From positions 1 to 64,000 of IMG/VR virus record IMGVR_UViG_3300036861_000495: 64,000 nt of DNA. One strand, written 5' to 3'. Source of the stretch: a virus. Positions 27,701-34,362 of this stretch are shown one piece after another. Numbering within the stretch: the stretch's first letter is position 1; each line of letters opens with the position of its first letter. Both the position numbers and the translations under genes were made by a program. Under the pieces are notes generated by a model. That model made no database searches and had not been told where the DNA came from. It saw nothing but the letters and a program-made list of their open reading frames with translations.

Positions 27701-28834
27701 CATCAAAGCTATACCCATGCCCATACGAGCTAGGGTTCTGGGCTCGGCTAACTGTTGAGCGACCCCGGCGGCACGCTCTGCTAACGGGACGGTCTCGCCA
27801 GCGGCTTTAGCCGTAGCTATCTTGCCTGCTCGCAGTAACCCAGCGGCGCTCTCAGGCACAGCCGCGCCCAGGGCTCCAAATATGCCTCCGGTCACAGCAC
27901 CGCTAGCTGCCGCCTTCCCTAGTTCCGCTACGGCTGCACCAGGAGTCGGCTGCTCGATAGCCGTGCCGGTCTGTGCCACGGCAGACATGGTAGCCATACG
28001 ACCCGCTTCATCGGCAATGAACTTGGCAATGCGAACCCCGAGAGACCCCTTCGCTAATGGCATCAACAACTTACCCACCGTAGCCGAGTAGATCGCAGCG
28101 CCTGCCTTGACAGGTGCTCCACCGATAAAGCCAACCAGGTGGCCAGCGGTGGCAGCAATCCTCTCAGCGGCGTTTTCAGGAGGAGCTGGCGTTTCCACGC
28201 CCATAGCGTGACCAACAGCGTCCATGATACCGGCCGAGCCGCTGCTGACATATCCACCCGCGGCAGCACCCGGCACACGCATGGCTCGTTCTAGCGGCGT
28301 GCGCGCTTGACCAGGTAAGCGCCCAGATAGCCCCTTGGCCTTGGCTTCCGGTGAAATTTCAGCTCCACTGGTGACAGCGTAGGGCGCCCCGACAGGATTG
28401 CCCGCCACGTCAAGTTGCTGCCGCATCATCGTAGCCGAGCCACCAGGAGCCGCGGAGATGACTGCCTCCGGTGGCTGTTCCGTCTGAGGTAGCCCCATGT
28501 GCAGACCAACCTCCCGCGCTGTCCGTGGAGTAGGTGGCGGCTGTAGCATGTTCTGCGTAAGCAGGTCCCGCAGCGGAGTGACGGCGCCGGGAGTGGCCGA
28601 AGCTGGTAGTGGTTGTGCGGTCTTGACCGGCTCAGGCCCGGGAACAGCCCCTGTCGGCTCTTCACCCGTGACCGACGGAAGTTCTTCAGCGCCGGTGACC
28701 TGGGCGGATTGCGCTTGCGCGTCGAGAGCGTCCAGATCTTCTACGGACGGACCCGCGCCGGCCGATCGCGCCCTCTTAGGCGTCAGGAGTTGCTGATCTA
28801 GCCGGTCAAGGTCCGCGACGGATGGGCCGGCCAT
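15731..28834 (-). CDS. Giant polyvalent protein: 2H phosphoesterase, adenine methyltransferase, SNF2 helicase, membrane-like C-terminus
   Basis: 4367 residues. Short motifs GPSVADLDRLD, GPSVEDLDALD and GPTVADLDALD lie near residues 3, 28 and 590; TPLRDLLTQ near 85 and again near 570. A hydrophobic Gly/Ala region spans ~195-330. A 2H phosphoesterase (HVTV near 925, HVTI near 998) and a KOW-like patch follow. The N6-adenine methyltransferase has LEPSMGIGHFFG near 1781 and SNVPFG near 1841. The SNF2-type helicase has HDVGGGKT near 2488, VDEAD near 2663 and QRDGRILRQG near 3018. An acidic Pro-rich linker leads to a ~930-residue C-terminal domain with a glycine-zipper segment near 3960. Methylase-helicase fusions like DarB of P1 enter cells with DNA and block restriction. 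Position beside virion genes suggests packaging in the capsid. Confidence 0.85.
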   Translation of the reverse strand: MAGPSVADLDRLDQQLLTPKRARSAGAGPSVEDLDALDAQAQSAQVTGAEELPSVTGEEPTGAVPGPEPVKTAQPLPASATPGAVTPLRDLLTQNMLQPPPTPRTAREVGLHMGLPQTEQPPEAVISAAPGGSATMMRQQLDVAGNPVGAPYAVTSGAEISPEAKAKGLSGRLPGQARTPLERAMRVPGAAAGGYVSSGSAGIMDAVGHAMGVETPAPPENAAERIAATAGHLVGFIGGAPVKAGAAIYSATVGKLLMPLAKGSLGVRIAKFIADEAGRMATMSAVAQTGTAIEQPTPGAAVAELGKAAASGAVTGGIFGALGAAVPESAAGLLRAGKIATAKAAGETVPLAERAAGVAQQLAEPRTLARMGMGIALMKAQRWVESGKPPWTDQAWAESAYDFGLDAYFLFHGRDLRQIGNEVHHEAQNRGVTEAQVLWDRWITEARQRAGDEKFDRIREDFIKSGGNEDEADMHAAHSILHEEGDRVRAEAKARGITEEEAFRRDAIAKARDAVGEDYFKKTVSSFAKRGIAPAEAEFKAAQAILLRGTKPKGEKQPPTEAPATAPTEEVTPLRDLVEGQAEPVKPEMATGPTVADLDALDKQPAAPAEPAMPAAGKFRPSAQVQPVSPEAQATLEQVKRNEEILAAAGKPVAEPITGPPTPKEQPQKEQPQAEATKVEDFFKPPPTPQTQELIRQALSMEPEEFKKTVSVLVKRGMSQEDAEQKAAQGIAMNRPGRQSVKAGEAVRAAKSPEVEELIKNGSDAELKAEISRLNEEFLGLSYPAIERGDGDALNAVVARLHKELARRRKAAAPPPAETAAEVQPSAEKPLAEAPEEAPITGQPSEAEPQPKQQLPVEKPAPEGKPAEGQQAAAAAPEEAPKAEFEHSSTQVNLPPEIAKKVTDYGKTIPDAELAEKGREQSPHVTVRFGLHGEEPAAVEEKLAGEGPVNLKIGGVGVFKQPDYDVLYAKVDSPELARLHQKLGTLPNTNEHGEYVPHVTIAYLKPGEGDKYVGHTPEVSATVNSVQFSAKSGKTTDIPLGKRSPLVEPAAKPEKQKTLLAESGDRVKITDGPDRGKIVIVIGIEPHPTRGAELPVYKVDMTDGTTEKIPSNMTEPVKKTPQIPNEPKTGYVLPGFVGKPHAQPEVKPIAPAEEPAKPIEASLQARRGKWSDTSRQAHEEAVARGWRSVTRPELDSSNSIVYRHPEHPGQDIVIGPRGWSDFQDHKMVANDVGTGKNLGPLSGSLGRHLDAEKPTTETAPAATAPKTEAPTWTPKSTPQKRSPRGEHAANAAATFLKALDAEYEGRMPSFGGPPAGMTREALSIFRDALRGAGVKPPDNFTIVAEAKKWAEKPEMPKAPPAPAAEVAKPAAAAQAAPAETPEIPPVAEVTIPVPALMNNAGTADRFIVKYKNGKTEAWAPSGTGNGIFQKVTGGFRSESGANLRGEWYQGIDDGRIVGIEYKNAAKTQPAENKPHWDEIERIGWAMLGANMTPIRIEQVRNLIAQMENAPPRLVDLRRRLSDMIEREVAGKPAEGGGPTGATATAKPGPVSAEGEKPLEGKPSEPVQGTPEGELPGRGGGERLPERPGHVGPGTEEGASVLPGVAGGEPGVHLPAGRTGAEAEAPKPTVPAPKPDSGQPGTASHPAGRNFRITDAVAADIGTGTPRERIRGNIDAIRILKEIETAGRVATPAEQEKLVRYVGWGGLSNAFNPWNDYANSKMWRAVQAELRGLLTRDEYEAASISTQNAHYTSPTVVKAMWTALEHLGMRSGGRGLEPSMGIGHFFGLMPDSLVGTRLTGVELDPITGRIGKLLYPEAAIHVAGFETVRLPDNFYDVAFSNVPFGGAIHDPKYRRNPLILSHIHDYFFAKAVDTVRPGGVIAFISSKGTFDKRANDVRAYLSERADLLGAVRLPNTAFKGNAGTEVTTDIIFLQKRAPGQAAAGESWLNVKPLNPDEPEHKKIYVNEYFVKHPEMMLGEMTLQGSMYRSGEPTLEGPPPTQAQLEDALRRLPANSISTWQPVGEVQPTKREDQLAPEHIKDGAFTIHDGQLVSRQGSYFEPVTMQPEAASRVRGMIGIRDAARTVIRSQITDAPAAERQAARDALNKVYDAFVAQKGALNSKPNRHVFADDPDAPLLAGLEKYDEVTNVADKADIFTMDLPGLGAYKPVAHVETATEALAVSMNEMGRLDWLRMEELTGRSPQDLQTELGPEVYMDPDGNAWKPQDEYLSGNVREKLAKAEMAAANDPAFRRNVEALKSVMPPDVEPGNIGVRLGSPWVPAETVRDFIAELLEVYPYSVKLQYAEPIATWNLDLDKSVQDRVSNTTTYGTSRVWASDLIEAALNGRTITVYDTLHQALNDLQQSEEYLKATRAQQAVMETAIYPRFFDAEGNQRRSLNQDATLAAREKMEDIKARFSPWLWKDADRADLHSRIFNERHNTDVLRTVKGEHITAPGANKSILRLGDFDPHQKEAIARQLLTGNTLLAHDVGGGKTYSMIAAAMEMRRLGLAKKPVFVVPNHLAPQTADSFSALYPGSNVLLATEEDLSAGKRQRFMARVATNDWDSVIMTYTQFESLPVSDETFNKFLQKEIDDLEAAILQAHAEAKAAGGGGRRGRGKQAGPGIVKQLAKAKKNLESKLRSRANREDKDTALTFEELGIDQLFVDEADAFKNLYFTTKMGNISGLPKSESNRAFDMFIKARYTSDRNGGKRGLTFATATPISNTIAEMYTMKRFLRPDLLRQHGVEHFDAWARTFGDTITAWEVNITGSGIRQATRFARFTNWPALIKMFRSFSDVRTAAELKLERPKLKGGKETVVVVPGSLALKAYVKDLDRRSDAIKGIGYDSKGQRIRVTRPDPKDDNMLKVTSDGKKAALDMRLVQNLAGEPAQSKLRYAAERIYSQYREGADKRLTQVVFLDLSVPKKYKKGDVRRHLFNAYDDLKSKLVAKGIPEKEIKFIQSAAGPEDKQRLFDSMNSGRVRVLIGSTEKMGAGTNIQKRLIASHNLDIGWRPRDGYQRDGRILRQGNTNPTVDILHYVTEGSLDAYMRQVNEGKARFIAQGMAGGTSQWTMEDIEAAVATHAEIKALATGNPIMMEKIKVDTEVARLSRLRAAHENQQMHIGQEIRYAPGKIEAEQRNAKRLAYDFDIYKKAKAERDASGEGFSMMLQGEFFGGKGARDQADTALSKLATKQANESDRINAGFSNDVGSLLGFRVRIETDSRGSITTYLVLGENKHYAHNFTTRVLENVLSGLEGQEAASRGRVSEYEKRLTDLKKEAGKPFDKERELAATIERQQQIIDQLDLNKTDHQAADTDPDVEIKDPDAEDPDAEATDTDTTPPNDPPAGPGGKPTSKKSRQPDPLEGGGDAANDATKENQRLLQQQREAEAQVKEVTGGGFVPGGMQVTGGLKPSGAKIVTGGGAGTPPTPPPTAPPTGPEGMSPEERMRAATGRYNVRAVGSLGQILSDRIKGVVESVTGAVTHPIATVQGSATWQKFRRATVFEWDLRGMPIEQDEFRVFEAAKRHARELAEKDVRGVVEFMGLKNRSHAENIADLDHFTEIILLRNYKQILLRPERYPNGVPFGLTLPEVEARLAEIDTGQQMATVQNALDAHQRLQSGEKQDLYQREQLDPDTDLPDYFPHFVEQRTELEVGGHVEGGKATIPLPGAGKRIRNPFRHYLQRAEGSSKGITTDYIQAMFRHRYEVRFTNSVDDFAKGILDRRDKLKLLPKEVRDGLEPGDVVNMEQYGMAPGTVLYQVFQYTPGRTIYRTDAIIDGALERAIASGESFLASPGDAKRISVLGQYYRRYLIPQPLAARFENFAPAMQSDLLSLLQNSQGPWKRMTIGYWGQGGHVTNLVGDAANMGRLAIELSTDLSEIKRGEVFRLAWANILAIKDIVDWSRGTPNALVDIMSKYDVLESGMVGSQISGGPQAPQINAFRSYAAIMLEMALDRAKGVAAGAGFGFARGGTVGGIAGGVVGGTIGYERYMYKLPRAREAGLRAGMMRYQMGRLARGLPVRDGAVDLREMEHMERGAAKVARESLVDANKLTPDEKRLFRGFLMPFYSWPRGNAAAWTRFMSRLAVAPLAYLGLRLMAEAWNNSDDEKRHVEWALPPWKRQSFHFNTSFFHSDGRMHVLYLPGDPFIDWLAAIGFGNTMHNFADFLSGRKTAHIVEGHVKPVEMYLSDVIKKQLHDSLTAIPRKGISLLTPLIKGPVEATTGQSLLTGAPIVPRHLRGTDDEFWRQVRHAVETAYRPAREARLLAEEAGKHEPENLLRSRFGLGLGQIYPEPVKVKEAELGERVRIRSEAMGMNRQQALNDLRRDQKYLAAGPIEREAREQRAIIKADRWFNSAWPSMHPQAQRLIEKMRK

Positions 28835-28849
28835 TGGGTCTCAGTCTCC

Positions 28850-30787
28850 TCACTTTTCAGACAAACTATCTTGTACCCTTAGTTTCTGGGCAGGAGTCAG
28901 TTGCTCCCATGTCTTGCCACTGAAGAGAGTCGACACCGCCTGCGCGCGGCGCGCCATCTTATCGGCCAGGCTAAGAGTATCCCACTTTGGCGTAGGCTGT
29001 CCAGTGCTGGTCATGGGGCCACCTGTTCCGGCCGGCTCTTTGCCAGGCGCTGGCGCTGGAGCCGGTTGTTTACCTGGCGCTGGAGCCTCGACCGTGGCAC
29101 CGAAATATCCCTTCCAACCCGGCGCCGGTACTAGGGTCGGTGCTGGTTTTACACCAGTAGTACCGGCCCTGACCTCTGCGATGAGTTGCTCTACGCTCTT
29201 GCTTTCCTCACCCATACCCGCTTTCTTACGCTCATCATTGTATAGCCTAATGAGCTCCAGCGCTTCCTTGGTACCTTCGCCAAACTCCTTTGAGGCTACA
29301 TCATTGACGTAGCCTTGCTGTGTGCCGCGGCCTGGCGCTGGCTTTAGTTTCGCCGCGGTCCGAGCCCTCTGGAGATCCAGAAACTTCGCCTGTTGTTTTT
29401 CCTGATAAGCCGCAGAGTTTCTATCCAGGCCAGGATTTTCGGCACTCACCTGACGATCGGCCATTTCCAACAGAATGGCGTCTGGATTATGGGCGGTCTC
29501 GGTCTGGATTCTGATGACCTCAGAAGCGAATGCCTCACCGTTCTTGTCGAGGTTCGGATCTAGACCGCGGTCGCGGAGTCGCTGGCCCGCCAGGTCCGCG
29601 GCATCCTTGGTGACCTTATGTAGACCGGTAACGCGCAGTTGCCACTCGGGAGGCTTCTTCCCCTGCTCGATCTGGTTAAGGAGCACACTTTGGACAGCGG
29701 CGCGACGCTTCGGGTCCTGGTTTAAGATGGACTCCGCCACCTTCTCTTGTGTCATCGTGGCATCCGTCCCCTCCGGGATTCCATTACTCCCCATCGCATC
29801 GACGTCGCGGCGCAGCGCTTCAAGCGTCGGGTGCGACTGCGTGCTAGTGTGCTCGGCAAGCTGCCTCATCATGATTGGCGCCGCCTGCTGGGCTAGATGG
29901 CTCTCCTTCGGATAGTTCCAGATCGCCTTGCGGTAGGCTTCCAGATTGGCCGAGGACGGGTCGTTATTGTATTTTTCCTGATGCTTAGACACGTCCGCAT
30001 ACCAGTCTTGCAGGGCCTGGGCGATCTTGGGGTTATCTTGGTCCTTGGCCCATGCCTTGATCTCGCCCTGCTTGGCCTCGTATTTGTCGAACCACTTCTG
30101 GGGATCGTCGTCCAGGTCTGCTTTCGCCAGGAAGCCGGCGGCCTGAGCATGTAAGCCAGCGGAGACGTCACCGTTGTCGAAGGCTATCTGTGCGTCCTCC
30201 ATGTTCTTTTTTAGACGCTTGAAGCCCTCCCGGTTCCGCTGCATCTTGTCGACCTCGGCCTCGGTCATGACGTTCTTCAGCTTGAATAGCGTCTGCCCCC
30301 TTGGACTCATGGCGAGAGCCGCGAATTCCTTGGGAGACATTACGCTCTTCAGCGATGCCATCGAGGTATACGGCGCCCCTGTTACTGCCGGCTTCCCGGC
30401 CGCGATAGATATACCGGGAGCAGTAGCAGCAGATGCGCTGGGGGCGGCAACGTAGTTGCTGGGGCCGCCTTCCATCTGAGGCTGTCCGGGCGGCGCCCAT
30501 GGCTCTACGCCAGGAGTCACGCCTGGAATGTTGGCGGCGATGCTGCCCTCCGTGGCCGGCTCGTACATGGGCGTTTCCTGTGGGGCGTTCATTCCCTTTA
30601 CGAAGGCGGACTCCGCATTCTGTTCCTGCGCTAGCCCCAGAGCCTCCCGTTGCGCTTGGAGACCTCGGACCAGTGATAGCTCGTCCGCCTGACGCATCTC
30701 CAGGCCGGTCTTGATCCCGGATGCGAGCCCATGCTGAGCGCCGAGTGCGGCTGCTCCGCTGACGCCTGGGTACGAGATGCCAGCCAT
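28850..30787 (-). CDS. Internal virion protein, mostly helical
   Basis: 645 residues, directly before the giant gene. The N-terminus is Gly/Ala rich (ISYPGVSGAAALGAQHGLAS). The middle is long charged helices (FKRLKKNMEDAQIAFDNGDV; KWFDKYEAKQGEIKAWAKDQ). The end is Pro/Ala linker plus a short helical tail. Position and composition fit an inner-core or ejection protein, as in podoviruses. No catalytic motif was found. Confidence 0.6.
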   Translation of the reverse strand: MAGISYPGVSGAAALGAQHGLASGIKTGLEMRQADELSLVRGLQAQREALGLAQEQNAESAFVKGMNAPQETPMYEPATEGSIAANIPGVTPGVEPWAPPGQPQMEGGPSNYVAAPSASAATAPGISIAAGKPAVTGAPYTSMASLKSVMSPKEFAALAMSPRGQTLFKLKNVMTEAEVDKMQRNREGFKRLKKNMEDAQIAFDNGDVSAGLHAQAAGFLAKADLDDDPQKWFDKYEAKQGEIKAWAKDQDNPKIAQALQDWYADVSKHQEKYNNDPSSANLEAYRKAIWNYPKESHLAQQAAPIMMRQLAEHTSTQSHPTLEALRRDVDAMGSNGIPEGTDATMTQEKVAESILNQDPKRRAAVQSVLLNQIEQGKKPPEWQLRVTGLHKVTKDAADLAGQRLRDRGLDPNLDKNGEAFASEVIRIQTETAHNPDAILLEMADRQVSAENPGLDRNSAAYQEKQQAKFLDLQRARTAAKLKPAPGRGTQQGYVNDVASKEFGEGTKEALELIRLYNDERKKAGMGEESKSVEQLIAEVRAGTTGVKPAPTLVPAPGWKGYFGATVEAPAPGKQPAPAPAPGKEPAGTGGPMTSTGQPTPKWDTLSLADKMARRAQAVSTLFSGKTWEQLTPAQKLRVQDSLSEK

Positions 30788-32565
30788 TAGCTTACGCTCC
30801 CGACCAGCTTCGTGTTGTCAGTGCCAGGCGCCAAAGTGAACATGGGTCTGCTGGCGCCAATGGCGGCCCCGGCCGCACCAGTGAACAGGCCGGCGATACC
30901 TGAGGCTGTGTTGGCAGCATTCTGCCCGCCAGCCTTGAAGGCTTCCAGGGCGGCCTGGTTCTGTAGCTGGTTCGCCTGCTCGGCCGAACGGCCGGCCTGA
31001 TCGAGACCAAGTAGTTCACGCGCCGTGGGTGCAGCAGATGTCAGCGTCGTGGCCGTATTCGCCAGCGGTTGACGGCCAAAGCCGCCAGCAATACCCTGGG
31101 CTTGATTCATGCGATTAGCTTGCACATTCTCCGCGAACTGGGCCCGCTGCAACTCGTTAGGTGCGAAGTTGGCAAGCCGGCCCTGGAATTGCGCCTCTGG
31201 CTGCGTGATATCGAACTGGCGGCGCGACTGCTGCTGACCGCCCAGCGTATTGATGACCTGCATCTTGTACTGTTCGCGACGGATCTGCTGACTCTCGCGC
31301 ATCCTCTGGAGAGTCTCGATACCAACCGAGGACGTCGCGTACCCTGGACCATTAGAACGCAAGAGTTGGTTCCTCAACGCTAACTCCTCCTCCTTGAACT
31401 GCCGGTCTAGCTCAGGAGTCGGTAGATCGCCGCCAAGCACGTGTTCCAGTTGCCGCGCCATGGCGATGCGGATGGGGTCCTCGTATAGAGCGGGGGCTAT
31501 GGTCTGGCCCGGCTGCGGGGCAGCGTTCAGCGTGTTCTGGGTCGCGTTGCCGAACATGAGACCACTAGCCAGAGTCGGCGCCAGATTGGCAGTCGGCCCT
31601 TGCAGGCCACGGACATCCTGGAGGGCTTGTAGCCTAGCCTCGCGCTCGCCTGGGGCCTGTTCTTGCTGGGCTAGCAGTTCTCTGCCGGCGGCACCAAGAG
31701 CAGCGTCTGAGATGGTCCGCTGGCCCGCTACAGCGTTCTGTACGTTCGAGGTCAGGTCCGCGGCTATACCACGCGGCGCGAACTGGGCTAGATTCTGGGC
31801 GCCACCTGTACCCGGAACTGTACCAGGTCCGCCGGCCAGCGAGCCTGTCAATGAAGACGGAGCACCGGCTGGGGCATTCAAAGCGCCCGCTAGTACTCCA
31901 GTGCCAATCTGCTGAGCAGGCGACTGAACAGGTGTCGGCGTCTGAAGTTTCGGCGGTGTCGGGGCGAACAGTTGGCCGGCCAGCATCCCGACGGCGCCGA
32001 GACCGAGGGACACCATGGCCATCTTGCCGCCCGGATCGGCCCAGACCTTACCCAGAACTCCAAGCGCTTTGTCGATCACGCTGTCACCGGAGCCGGGCGT
32101 TACCGGCTTGCCAGCCTTGTCTGCTCCAGCGGCGGCGGTATAGACCAGTTTGCCGTCGGCACTTATCCCGATCCTGTCTGAGGCGGCGTCCAGGTCATCC
32201 CGGTCATTCTGGCCCATTGATTGGATCTGCTGCTGGAATGCCGTCTGAGCCGCCTGCTGTGTCATTTGCGGCGGCTGGGCACCAGTCGCGAGACCTGCGT
32301 TCGGATTAAGGCCGAATTCTCCGCCCATGCTAGGCGCCGGTATGTTTAGGTTGGCATTCGGATTGAGACCAAACTCGCCGGTATCTTGGGCGCCGGCAGT
32401 CGGTTCGGGAGTGCCCACCATGGTGCCGGTATTAAAGTCCTGGGGATTCGGTTGATTCAGGTCTATCGGGACGTTCTGCTGCTGCCATTCCCAGGAGGGA
32501 ACCCCAAGGTCGAACGTGTTCCCGTCCTGCGTGATGGTGCTGTCGAGCCAGCTAAAGTCGGCCAT
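30787..32565 (-). CDS. Virion structural protein, probably internal/ejection
   Basis: 592 residues from ATG 32565 (AAGGGGA ribosome site; earlier codons rejected). Low-complexity N-terminus rich in Asn, Pro and Gln with EFGLNPNANL and EFGLNPNAGL as a two-copy repeat near 70-95. A hydrophobic helix (MAMVSLGLGAVGMLAGQLF) near 185-205 and a long Gln-rich helical region follow, then a Gly/Ala tail (AGLFTGAAGAAIGASR). The next gene starts with a one-base overlap. Ejection proteins of podoviruses have this type of composition. Confidence 0.6.
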   Translation of the reverse strand: MADFSWLDSTITQDGNTFDLGVPSWEWQQQNVPIDLNQPNPQDFNTGTMVGTPEPTAGAQDTGEFGLNPNANLNIPAPSMGGEFGLNPNAGLATGAQPPQMTQQAAQTAFQQQIQSMGQNDRDDLDAASDRIGISADGKLVYTAAAGADKAGKPVTPGSGDSVIDKALGVLGKVWADPGGKMAMVSLGLGAVGMLAGQLFAPTPPKLQTPTPVQSPAQQIGTGVLAGALNAPAGAPSSLTGSLAGGPGTVPGTGGAQNLAQFAPRGIAADLTSNVQNAVAGQRTISDAALGAAGRELLAQQEQAPGEREARLQALQDVRGLQGPTANLAPTLASGLMFGNATQNTLNAAPQPGQTIAPALYEDPIRIAMARQLEHVLGGDLPTPELDRQFKEEELALRNQLLRSNGPGYATSSVGIETLQRMRESQQIRREQYKMQVINTLGGQQQSRRQFDITQPEAQFQGRLANFAPNELQRAQFAENVQANRMNQAQGIAGGFGRQPLANTATTLTSAAPTARELLGLDQAGRSAEQANQLQNQAALEAFKAGGQNAANTASGIAGLFTGAAGAAIGASRPMFTLAPGTDNTKLVGSVS

Positions 32566-32575
32566 CCCGTTCCCC

Positions 32576-34120
32576 TTACACCACGACGTCCAAGCCAATG
32601 TAGAGTTTCATCAGGGATACATCGACAGCCGATGTGGTATGACCCGCAAACGCCCACCTGTAGGCTATCCCCTTCAGGCGCTTCTGCTCGGTCCGCTTCG
32701 GCGACGCCTGACCCAGGACGAACGGTAGCACCGCCGGCAACGTAGCCGGCTGTTCGGCCAGGTTGAAACTGAGAGACTGAGCCAGGCCGCCGTCCCGGTT
32801 CACGTTGATCGTGTGCGTGGCCGCATTTCTGGGATCGTATTCGAGTTGCAGAAACCTGCCAGCAGTCCGGCGCCCGACGGCCTGACCAACGAATTGGGAG
32901 AAGTCCGTGTCCCACAGTTGCCACTCGAATGTGAAGGCGGCACCGTCTTGGCTTCTGTTCGTCCGATCCAGCTCCCACAGTTTGCCGTTTGCATCGACCA
33001 TGGCCGGGATCGCAAAGTTGCCCTCCTTGCGCATGAAGAGCGCCTCATTCCTGTCGCGATCCGAGTATGCCCATTTCTCTCCTGTTTCGGCCGCGTCCAG
33101 AGTGTCCAGGGTGATTCTGATATTTTTTGTCGTCAACCCGGCCTGGTGGCACGCCAACATGGCTACGGCCTTCTGCTCATAGTATACAAGCTGCGCAGTC
33201 GCCAGTTGTGACAGATTGACTCTCTCGCGCATGAACGATCCGAGTTTCTTGGCGGTCAAGTCCGAGGCCCGCACCGAGCCCGATGCTTGTGTCTGAGAAA
33301 GCAGATGCCAGCCTCCGGCCGGATCAACAGACAAAACATCGTCCTCCAGCCCGATCACGTTGTATGGTCCTACGGCACCGGCTGGACCCACCTGGTTCAG
33401 TCCCCATTGCGCTTCTGCCGGATCTCTCGTGTCCAGAAGAAACACGCCACGCGGGTACTTCCAGATGACCAGAAAGCCCTTGTAGGACCACATGGCCACG
33501 ATGTATTCGCCGACACCCGGGAAGACGGGCCGCTGGTATGGAAATGTCAGGAAGTCCTCGTGGTCAAGCTGGGACGATCTGTAGACGCGATCCCCCAGGG
33601 CGCCCCACAAGAAACCGCCGTGGTTGCACAAGCAGAATGGCTGGTTCGCGCCAGCCCAGTCGGCCGGCGGATTGGCGATGGTGGTCATGGCGGCCCCGTC
33701 GCCGGACAGAACACGGACAGCATTGACCCTGTCCGCCATGAACAGTTTTTTGTTGTTCCCAAGCGCCTCGGCGCCAGCCTCGACGAAGTGAGGGATCTGG
33801 CCGGATGTAGTGAGACCCGAGACCAGGGCGGCGCTGTAGGTGCCCTCGCCATCGTCCTTCCGCACGGTGCCATCAGCAAACGCCGTAACGGTGCGCTGCT
33901 GCGTCGACGTCGGAAAGTAGTCGATAGATGCTCTGGCGCTGGAGCCCACCGCGGTGCCTAGCGAGGCGGCCCCACCCTCGGTGCGAAGCGTCCTATCTTC
34001 CATCGACACGTTCCGTAACAGTTTGGCGCCGCCCATCGGAACACGGTCGGCGTTGCGAATGCCGTACACGCCGTCCTTGCCCAGAACGATCGGAACTATG
34101 ATCGAGCTATCCCACGGCAT
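32576..34120 (-). CDS. P22 gp10-like tail hub / packaged-DNA stabilisation protein
   Basis: 514 residues, close to the P22 gp10 size (472). Repeating beta-propeller-like strands are seen, e.g. GNNKKLFMADRVNAVRVLSG, FLWGALGDRVYRSSQLD and IVAMWSYKGFLVIWKYPRG, followed by a C-terminal beta domain. In P22, gp10 sits below gp4 and holds DNA in. The neighbours (gp4-like 36661-37527, tailspike 34359-36641) support the call. Sequence similarity alone is weak. Confidence 0.6.
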   Translation of the reverse strand: MPWDSSIIVPIVLGKDGVYGIRNADRVPMGGAKLLRNVSMEDRTLRTEGGAASLGTAVGSSARASIDYFPTSTQQRTVTAFADGTVRKDDGEGTYSAALVSGLTTSGQIPHFVEAGAEALGNNKKLFMADRVNAVRVLSGDGAAMTTIANPPADWAGANQPFCLCNHGGFLWGALGDRVYRSSQLDHEDFLTFPYQRPVFPGVGEYIVAMWSYKGFLVIWKYPRGVFLLDTRDPAEAQWGLNQVGPAGAVGPYNVIGLEDDVLSVDPAGGWHLLSQTQASGSVRASDLTAKKLGSFMRERVNLSQLATAQLVYYEQKAVAMLACHQAGLTTKNIRITLDTLDAAETGEKWAYSDRDRNEALFMRKEGNFAIPAMVDANGKLWELDRTNRSQDGAAFTFEWQLWDTDFSQFVGQAVGRRTAGRFLQLEYDPRNAATHTINVNRDGGLAQSLSFNLAEQPATLPAVLPFVLGQASPKRTEQKRLKGIAYRWAFAGHTTSAVDVSLMKLYIGLDVVV

Positions 34121-34362
34121 TACTGCTTATCCTTCCCCTTCAGAATGAGGTCGATTTGGGTCTGAAGCGTCTCAATCTGCTTCAGGAGCCGGCTGATAAC
34201 CTGAGCCGCGTCCGTCTCGCCCCTCGTCCGACTAGCGACAAGCTGGTCCAGAGCCACGCGCGCTGTGCGAAGCTGGTCCTCGCAGGTAGCCTGTTGTCCC
34301 CATGTTGGATACGGCAAGAACGTCCATAGCAGGACCAGGATCGGGACTAGGCGGCGCTTCAT
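34120..34362 (-). CDS. Secreted coiled-coil small protein
   Basis: 80 residues from ATG 34362. The signal peptide RRLVPILVLLWTFLPYPTWG is followed by one Cys and a charged helix (AQVISRLLKQIETLQTQIDL). It overlaps the tailspike stop by 4 nt and the gp10-like start by one base. Periplasmic export with helix-driven oligomerisation is the simplest reading. A spanin o-subunit is possible, though no lipobox is clear. Confidence 0.6.
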   Translation of the reverse strand: MKRRLVPILVLLWTFLPYPTWGQQATCEDQLRTARVALDQLVASRTRGETDAAQVISRLLKQIETLQTQIDLILKGKDKQ

